Position numbers and translations under genes: made by a program. This document shows, one piece after another, positions 1-5,100 of a stretch of 7,767 bases of DNA. Source of the stretch: Saprospiraceae bacterium (GTDB lineage: Bacteria > Bacteroidota > Bacteroidia > Chitinophagales > Saprospiraceae). The stretch covers positions 1 through 7,767 of the forward strand of contig JALVCY010000589.1 of the NCBI GenBank assembly GCA_027009605.1, given 5' to 3'. Each line of letters starts with the position of its first letter. Position 1 is the stretch's first letter. The notes below the pieces were generated by a model. It was not told the origin of the DNA. It worked only from the letters and a program-made list of their open reading frames with translations, and did not search any database.

Positions 1-1
1 C

Positions 2-40
2 CCGCTACACCGTTACACCGCTACACCGTTACACCGTTAA
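2..40. repeat. 8-bp tandem repeat CCGYTACA, left block
   Basis: Four complete 8-bp units start at 2, 10, 18 and 26, alternating CCGCTACA and CCGTTACA, followed by a partial fifth unit (34-40). Only the fourth base varies, and it varies as a transition. The block may extend past the left edge of the window. Confidence 0.9.
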
Positions 41-179
41 CTGCCTTCGGCTCACTAGGTTGAGACTGTCCCGATTACTATCGTGGATGCGGACTTCGGG
101 TTGAGAGCTTCGCAGGTTGAGAAGATTTGGGTTTTTGTTTGGGAATGGAGGTATTTTTTTGGTCTTTGGTCTTTGGGGC

Positions 180-196
180 GCGCCTGTGGCGCTTTT
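180..196 (+). other. GC hairpin followed by TTTT
   Basis: GCGCC (180-184), loop TGT, GGCGC (188-192), then TTTT (193-196). The shape is that of a small intrinsic terminator read rightward, perhaps for a gene left of the window. The stem is only 5 bp, the T tract is short and no upstream gene is visible. It could equally be another member of the local mini-hairpin population, although its loop does not fit the GNA rule. Confidence 0.25.
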
Positions 197-305
197 GGTC
201 TTTAGCATCGGTGGTGTTTTTTCTCCCTGCCTTCCTTTGGTTCAAATTGTGCTTCGCACGTTCAATTTGCCCTACGGGCGTTCAAATGCCTTCGGCGTTC
301 AAGGC

Positions 306-340
306 GGCTGTTCTCCTGGCTGGCTAGCCGTTACACCGTT
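306..340. repeat. 35-bp direct repeat, copy 1
   Basis: This block begins GGCTGTTCTCCTGGCTG and ends in GCCGTTACACCGTT. It is repeated at 512-546 with a single difference (G at 323, C at 529). Both copies run directly into CCGTTACA units, so the 8-bp repeat and this block seem to have been copied together. Confidence 0.9.
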
Positions 341-511
341 CATTGCCTTCGGCGTTCAAATTGTGCTTCGCACGTTCAAATTGTCCTTCGGACGTTCAAG
401 GGGTAAGATCTCTTGCCTGCCTACCCGCTACACCGTTATAGTTGCCTTCGGCGTTCAAGGTGTAGGAGCTCTTCTCGTTAAACCGTTATACCGCTACACC
501 GGTCGTTCAAA

Positions 512-546
512 GGCTGTTCTCCTGGCTGCCTAGCCGTTACACCGTT
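512..546. repeat. 35-bp direct repeat, copy 2
   Basis: This is the second copy of the block at 306-340, 34 of 35 bases identical. It leads into the right-hand run of 8-bp units. Near identity over non-coding DNA implies a recent duplication or ongoing homogenisation. Confidence 0.9.
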
Positions 547-586
547 ACACCGTTACACCGTTACACCGTTATACCGTTATACCATA
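534..586. repeat. 8-bp tandem repeat CCGTTAYA, right block
   Basis: Four units of CCGTTACA (534-565) and two of CCGTTATA (566-581) are followed by a partial CCATA (582-586). The block touches the T tract of the mdh terminator, so the array begins directly where mdh transcription is expected to end. As in the left block, variation is limited to transitions at pyrimidine positions. Confidence 0.9.
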
Positions 587-616
587 AAAAAATCCCTGCC
601 AGCTACGACAGGGATT
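586..616 (-). terminator. Rho-independent terminator of mdh
   Basis: Read on the minus strand, an 8-bp perfect stem AATCCCTG / CAGGGATT (616-609 with 598-591) encloses a 10-nt loop. Seven T residues follow (592-586), the first two inside the stem. It lies about 50 nt after the mdh stop codon. The T tract is on the minus side only, so termination is directional and fits mdh, not a gene entering from the left. Confidence 0.85.
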
Positions 617-667
617 AACCTTTTCAATCTTGGGCAGCCGGTCGAGGGCTAGACCAATGCTAATAGA

Positions 668-1603
668 TTATTGAATTTTCATTTTCTTAAAGCCATCTAG
701 CACTTTAGAAACGGCTTCAGCAGATTTGTGCAAAGCTTTCAGTTCGCTCTTATTGAGTTTGAGTTCAATGATTTTTTCAACACCGTTGCGACCTAAGACG
801 GTTGGAGCGCCCAAATACATTTTTTTCAAGCCGTATTGGCGATTGATTTGGACACAGCAAGGGAAGATGCGTCTTTCATCTCTTAAGATAGTGGTCACCA
901 TTTGAGCTGCAGCAGCGCCCGGTGCATACCAAGCGGAAGTGCCCATTAATTTGACCAATTCTCCGCCTCCTTTTTTAGTCCGGTTGATGATGGCATTTAA
1001 TTTTTTGCTATCAATCAAGTCCTTAACAGGAATCCCGGCGACGGTCGTAAAACGCGGTAGCGGCACCATAGTGTCCCCGTGTCCACCCATCAATACCGCT
1101 TGAATATCTTTTGGAGAGACCTTCAAAGCTTCTGCCAAGAAAGCCCGATACCGACCGGTATCCAAAATGCCGGCCATACCAAATACCCTGGAAGCAGGCA
1201 AACCGGAAGCCTTCCAAGCCGCATAAGTCATCACATCCAAAGGATTGGATACAATGATGATAATGGGGTTCTCTGAGTATTCCATGATGGATTTAGTCAC
1301 AGAAACCACAATCTTAGCATTCGTAGAAATCAAATCATCGCGGCTCATTCCCGGTTTTCTGGGGACACCCGCAGTAATGACGACGATATCAGAATTCGCC
1401 GTTTTTTTGTAATCATCCGTACCGGTTAATTTGGTGCTGAAGTATTCGATGGGGGCTTGTTCCCAAGTATCCAAGGCCTTGCCTTTGGCCATGTTTCCTT
1501 GGATGTCAAGCAATACGATTTCGTTGGTGACATCGTATCTAGCCAAAACATTGGCGACAGTGGCTCCTACGTTGCCGGCGCCGACTACAGTTACTTTACT
1601 CAT
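668..1603 (-). CDS. mdh: Malate dehydrogenase (NAD-dependent, LDH-like type)
   Basis: This enzyme catalyses the reversible oxidation of (S)-malate to oxaloacetate with NAD+, a cytoplasmic TCA-cycle step. The 311-residue product has the family's usual length. Visible signatures are the Rossmann motif GAGNVG (residues 8-13) after the first strand, and the acidic Asp33 at the end of the second strand, expected to favour NAD over NADP. The active-site loop AGVPRKPGMSR (78-88) has Arg82 where lactate dehydrogenases carry Gln, so malate is the expected substrate. Further signatures are SNPLD (119-123), the Asp148/Arg151 pair in ILDTGRYR, and the catalytic His175 in GGHGDTMVPL. The ATG at 1603-1601 puts the first strand (SKVTVVGAG) at the N-terminus as in homologues. 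The leader just upstream is A/T-rich with no clear Shine-Dalgarno sequence, as is usual in Bacteroidota. The gene has its own promoter candidate and terminator, so it is probably monocistronic. No key residue is missing and no frameshift is seen. Confidence 0.97.
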   Translation of the reverse strand: MSKVTVVGAGNVGATVANVLARYDVTNEIVLLDIQGNMAKGKALDTWEQAPIEYFSTKLTGTDDYKKTANSDIVVITAGVPRKPGMSRDDLISTNAKIVVSVTKSIMEYSENPIIIIVSNPLDVMTYAAWKASGLPASRVFGMAGILDTGRYRAFLAEALKVSPKDIQAVLMGGHGDTMVPLPRFTTVAGIPVKDLIDSKKLNAIINRTKKGGGELVKLMGTSAWYAPGAAAAQMVTTILRDERRIFPCCVQINRQYGLKKMYLGAPTVLGRNGVEKIIELKLNKSELKALHKSAEAVSKVLDGFKKMKIQ

Positions 1604-1701
1604 ATTTAAATTTTTAGTTGGTTAATTTGGTTTGAGCTTGCGCAAAAACAAATGAAATAAAAACAATAAGCCCAAAGAAACAGGCTAGTTTTTCTCAAAA
1701 G

Positions 1702-1730
1702 CAAAAGTAATAGTATTAACTCAAAATCAA
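1702..1730 (-). promoter_or_regulatory. Candidate Bacteroidota-type promoter of mdh
   Basis: Read on the minus strand, TTG (1730-1728) is followed after 18 bp by TACTTTTG (1709-1702), a full match to the Bacteroidota -7 consensus TAnnTTTG with an acceptable -33 TTG. Transcription would begin near 1695 and give a leader of about 90 nt before the mdh ATG. The sequence is A/T-rich, so a chance match is possible, but position, orientation and spacing all agree. Confidence 0.5.
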
Positions 1731-1820
1731 CAGTTTAAGTTACTTTATTTTGGAAATAATGAGCCATATCAGGATTTGGGGGAAGTTTTGTCTCCTTTTT
1801 TGGGATTTGATGACTAAGAT

Positions 1821-1865
1821 GCCTAACCACTAAGTCCACGTAGGAAACACTAAGACTACACTAAG
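1821..1865. repeat. ~45-bp interspersed repeat, copy 1
   Basis: Starts GCCTAACCACTAAG and continues with CACG, AGGAAACACTAAG and a final CACTAAG. The heptamer CACTAAG occurs at 1828, 1848 and 1859, with start-to-start spacing of 20 and 11 bp. Similar elements begin at 1926 and 2027. This copy is also the left arm of a 93-bp imperfect palindrome (1822-1914). It does not code for anything visible. Confidence 0.9.
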
Positions 1866-1914
1866 AAACCTTAGTGTAATCTTAGTGCAAAACTAAGTGG
1901 CCATAGTGGTAAGG
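1822..1914. repeat. 93-bp imperfect palindrome
   Basis: The left arm (1822-1865) and right arm (1870-1914) are centred on a 4-nt AAAC loop. The inner stem TACACTAAG / CTTAGTGTA (1857-1865 with 1870-1878) is perfect. One mismatch separates it from CACTAAGA / TCTTAGTG (1848-1855 with 1880-1887), also perfect. Beyond a small asymmetric internal loop, 10 of 13 positions pair (1831-1843 with 1893-1905), then 8 of 9 (1822-1830 with 1906-1914). There is no T tract beside it, so it does not look like an ordinary terminator. It is best read as two head-to-head copies of the local ~45-bp element, the right one degenerate. Confidence 0.85.
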
Positions 1915-1925
1915 AAAAATGTAAA

Positions 1926-1971
1926 GCCTAACCACTAAGGACACGAAGTTGACACTAAGAATTCACTAAGG
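1926..1971. repeat. ~45-bp interspersed repeat, copy 2
   Basis: Shares the opening GCCTAACCACTAAG and the CACG core with the other copies. CACTAAG heptamers start at 1933, 1953 and 1964, giving the same 20 and 11 bp spacing. It begins 105 bp after copy 1. The bases between the heptamers have diverged more than the heptamers themselves. Confidence 0.9.
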
Positions 1972-2026
1972 TATTGATTGCCAATAAGTTAAATACCGCT
2001 TTTCTATTTGGAAATCTAATGCAGCA

Positions 2027-2075
2027 GCCTAACCACTAAGTTCACGCAGGAAACACTAAGTTTTGCACTAAGACC
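2027..2075. repeat. ~45-bp interspersed repeat, copy 3
   Basis: Shares the opening GCCTAACCACTAAG. Heptamers start at 2034, 2054 and 2066 (spacing 20 and 12 bp). It begins 101 bp after copy 2 and ends about 85 bp downstream of the stop codon of the large exported protein gene. The sequence between its second and third heptamers (TTTTG) matches, in reverse complement, the CAAAA of the inverted half of the 93-bp palindrome. Confidence 0.9.
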
Positions 2076-2119
2076 TAAACATGTCGTGTAGGTATGTCGT
2101 GGTTGCCTATTGCTTATGT

Positions 2120-2135
2120 ACCCTGCCGGCAGGGT
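2120..2135. other. Perfect 16-bp palindrome after the large exported protein gene
   Basis: ACCCTGCCGGCAGGGT is self-complementary over all 16 bases. It lies 26 nt beyond the stop codon of the minus-strand gene ending at 2161. The transcript could form ACCCTG-CCGG-CAGGGT, but no T run follows on either strand, so it is at best a weak or factor-dependent terminator or an mRNA 3'-end stabiliser. A symmetric protein-binding site is an alternative. No better terminator is seen for that gene. Confidence 0.4.
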
Positions 2136-2160
2136 CAAATTTGCCACCCGGCCGCCCAAT

Positions 2161-5100
2161 TTACTTACTCAAAACACCCACACGCCGAAGCCCATCCGCT
2201 TCCACAATCTCCACCAAGTAAATACCGGACGGTAAATCAGAAATCGTGACTTCCAAGTATCGACCTTTGGGCCGGAAATGGGGGGAATATCTTTGTCCCA
2301 AGGCAGAAATCAAACTTAAATCTACCGTTTTGCCGGAAGGCCAATCAACATAGAAAATATCAGATGCCGGATTGGGAAATACCTTTAAACGCTTAGCTTG
2401 CGGAGATGCTGTGCCGACCACGCCCCCAACTTCCAAACCGTCTATGACCAATTCGCACAGATTGTGATCCGTAACCGTCACAGAGTAAGTCCCGGGTTTC
2501 AAATTAGTTGCGGGATTGGTTGTTTGATGCTGTGCCATAGCATCCCAGATGTAAGTATAAGGCGCAATACCACCGGTAAGGATCAATTCAATCGAACCGG
2601 CTTGCGTTAGTTTAGAATCCGTAATCACCGAAGTATAATCCATCGAATCCGGCTCCCCTACACTCAAACCACCGGACAACGCCACGCACAAATTCGCATC
2701 CACGACAGTCACAGAATAATTGCCCGAACTCAAATTATCTATCATCAAAGAGTCATGCTGATTCGTACTCCAATAATAAGAATATGGCGGCAAACCGGCC
2801 TCTACGGAGACCACTATTGCCCCATCGTTGAGTCCGGGGCAAGAAACATTGTGAATCGAATCCAAAACCAAAGACATCACATTTTGCACACTCTTGACTT
2901 CTATCGAATCCAAGGTGCTGGAACAACCACTTTCGTCAAAAACAGTCACCCGGTAAAAACCGGCTAATAATCCCGTTATGTCCTCCGTCGTATCTTGATT
3001 AGACCAAATAAATTGGGGATTGGTAAGCGTAGATGGAACGGAAATAAAGATACTTCCCGTATTTTGGCAATTTTGATTAATGACTTCATCCACTTGGATC
3101 TCCAATGAGTCAAGCAGACCCACCAATTCTACCGCATCCGGAAGATGCGCCCGACAATCATTGCCATCCACAACCGTAACTGTATAAATTCCGGAACTCA
3201 AACTATCCGGATCCGGCTCATTGCTAAAAGTATTCCATAAGTAGTGATACGGAGTCTGTCCTCCATACGCCGTTGTAAATATCTGACCTTGCATGGCACT
3301 GCTGCAAGGATTTTGGTTGATGGAGTCCAAATTGACATAAAGCTGCTCCGGCTCCGTAATGGGCAGACTGTCAGAAACAGTGGTACAACCTTTGGCATCC
3401 GTTATCGTCAATTGATAGACGCCCGGCTCCAATTGACTAATCGTATCCAATGGAGTTTCCACCCAACTGCTTGTCGTACTTCCATTACTCCAATTAAAAT
3501 TATAGGGCAAAGTCCCCCCTACTCCCTTGAAGATGATTTCCCCGTCTTGAGCCCCAAAACACTGGACATTTTTGATTTTTTCCGGTTTTATGACAAAGTC
3601 TGTATCCGTTTGGTAAATCCTTATGGGTTTTGTGCTCAAGGTACAACCCACATCGTCTGTCACAGTCAATCCATACTCCCCGGGCATCAAATTATACAGA
3701 TCTTCACTTGCGGCGCCCGTATTCCAATGATAATGATAAGGTGTTTGCCCTCCATCAACGGTCAATTGAATACTCCCCAAACTAGCGCCCTGCCCACAAG
3801 AAGCGGCCATCCCCAGATGATTGATTTCTACCGACAAATAATCAGGCTCTGTTACTATCGAGCTATCTATCTGTACACAATTATGGGCATCCGTCAGGGT
3901 CAAGTTATACATACCGGCCGCCACATCAAGCAAATCCGGAATCGTATCCCCGGTATTCCAAGAATAACGATAAGGCAAGCTGCCCCCAAGCGCATAAGAA
4001 TAGACCCGCCCCGAAGATTCTCCGTGACATTTTACGGAGTTGGATACGACATTCAACACCAATTCTTCCGGCTCTTCCAGTAGCAGACTATCCAAACTAA
4101 TTTGACAGCCTATGGCATCTGTTATGGTCAATTCATAAGCACCGGGGCCGACGTCGTCCAAATCCTCCGTCTGTGCCCCTGTACTCCACAAAAAGTCATA
4201 AGGGAAATGTCCTCCTGTCGGAAATACCGAAATATGCCCATTCGCCAATCCATGACAACTAATATCCCTTATCGAATCCACATAGGGTACGATTTGTTGG
4301 ATTGCATTTAATGTAGCCCATATCGTATCCGAGACACATCCAATAGAATCTTTTATCAATAGGGAGTAGTAGCCTTGCGGAATTTGAGAGATCACATGTC
4401 CTTCCGGAAAAGTATCCCAATAATACTTCAAACTGCCTGTTCCACCTTGCCCGAAGGCATCCAAGCTACCATCATTAAGCCCCAAACAAGTGGGCTCCAC
4501 CTTCGCTAGAGAAATCATTTGAATCTCCGGTGGCTCACTCAAAACATAAGTTTTTGATACGCTACAACCGTTGGCATCTGTTACGGTACAACCATAAGAG
4601 CCGGCACCCAAATCTTGATTGATGCGTCCCGTTATATCGGGCAAATTCCAAGCGTATTGATAAGGAGGGCTTCCGCCAAAACCGGTCACTTCGATTCGTC
4701 CATTTGTCATCCCATAGCAGGTGACTTCATCCACTTGACTCGAAAAGCCCAACGAATCCGGCTCCGAAATGGAAAACTCTACAGGCGTTGCACTACATCC
4801 CTGATAATCAATGACCACACAAGTATAATCACCCGGGATAAGGTTTGTCAGACTATCACCGGTTACCGGCGTCGGGCCATTCCATAAATAATTATAGGGC
4901 TTGACCCCGCCGAACACATTTAATTGTGCCAACCCGTTTGCGGCACCATAACAAGACACATCTTCTTTGCCCGCCACAAAAGCTTGCAACGAATCCGGTT
5001 CCTGAACTTCGATATTCTCAATGGACAATGTACAGCTCGCATCCGAAATAGTAACACTATACACGCCCCCACTCAACCCAAATCGATCTTCTGTAGTGAT

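Larger units (their letters stand above)
43..459. repeat. Array of C-GNA-G mini-hairpins with GTTCAA tails
   Basis: Short perfect inverted repeats with a 3-nt loop lie at 43-51, 107-113, 249-259, 269-279, 288-296, 345-353, 363-373, 383-393 and 444-452. From 249 onward, each is followed immediately by GTTCAA. On the plus strand the stems are GTGC/GCAC, GCCC/GGGC, GTCC/GGAC and GCC/GGC with loop TTC, or TAC in one case. On the minus strand every loop is GAA or GTA closed by a C-G pair. Where copies are adjacent the spacing is 18-20 bp. The stems differ from copy to copy but stay self-complementary. No coding or known RNA family is recognised here. Confidence 0.85.
1..585. other. Gene-free repeat mosaic left of mdh
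   Basis: No credible coding region is seen in this stretch. It is built from three interleaved elements: an 8-bp tandem unit CCGYTAYA (2-40, 328-343, 425-440, 483-498, 534-581), mini-hairpins of 7-11 bp most of which are followed by GTTCAA (43-452), and a 35-bp block present twice (306-340 and 512-546). Positions 121-210 are strikingly rich in G and T on the plus strand. An open frame at 117-533 runs straight through the repeats and its translation reads as repeat-derived low complexity (the phrases AFGVQ and QIVLRTF recur), so it is not called as a gene. The stretch ends exactly at the mdh terminator. Confidence 0.8.

Noticed and set aside
129..178. Possible G-quadruplex in the G/T-rich stretch
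   Set aside because: The G runs are mostly GG, with only GGG at 129 and 141 and GGGG at 175. The loops are too long and irregular for a convincing quadruplex.
459..500. GGTGTAG / CTACACC inverted repeat
   Set aside because: A 7-bp stem across a 28-nt gap is explained by the presence of CCGCTACA repeat units and does not stand out as a separate structure.
117..533. 138-codon plus-strand open frame
   Set aside because: It runs through the mini-hairpins and 8-bp repeats. Its translation simply echoes those repeats, with no domain, no leader and a composition unlike the real genes nearby.
668..1603. Lactate dehydrogenase as the identity of the dehydrogenase
   Set aside because: The substrate-specificity loop reads RKPGMSR with Arg82 where lactate dehydrogenases have Gln, so malate dehydrogenase is the better call.
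1821..2075. Possible small CRISPR array (three repeats with ~55-60 bp spacers)
   Set aside because: The repeats differ from each other at many inner positions, contain internal heptamer repeats, and one has an inverted partner. No cas gene is present. This is an interspersed repeat family.
3244..4083. Long plus-strand open frame of 279 codons, with similar ones at 4924-5211, 5440-5916 and 6673-7179
   Set aside because: All are antisense to the giant exported protein gene, whose frame is continuous and rich in recognisable domains. Their translations (rich in Ile, Arg, Thr and Pro) are shadows of its codon pattern.
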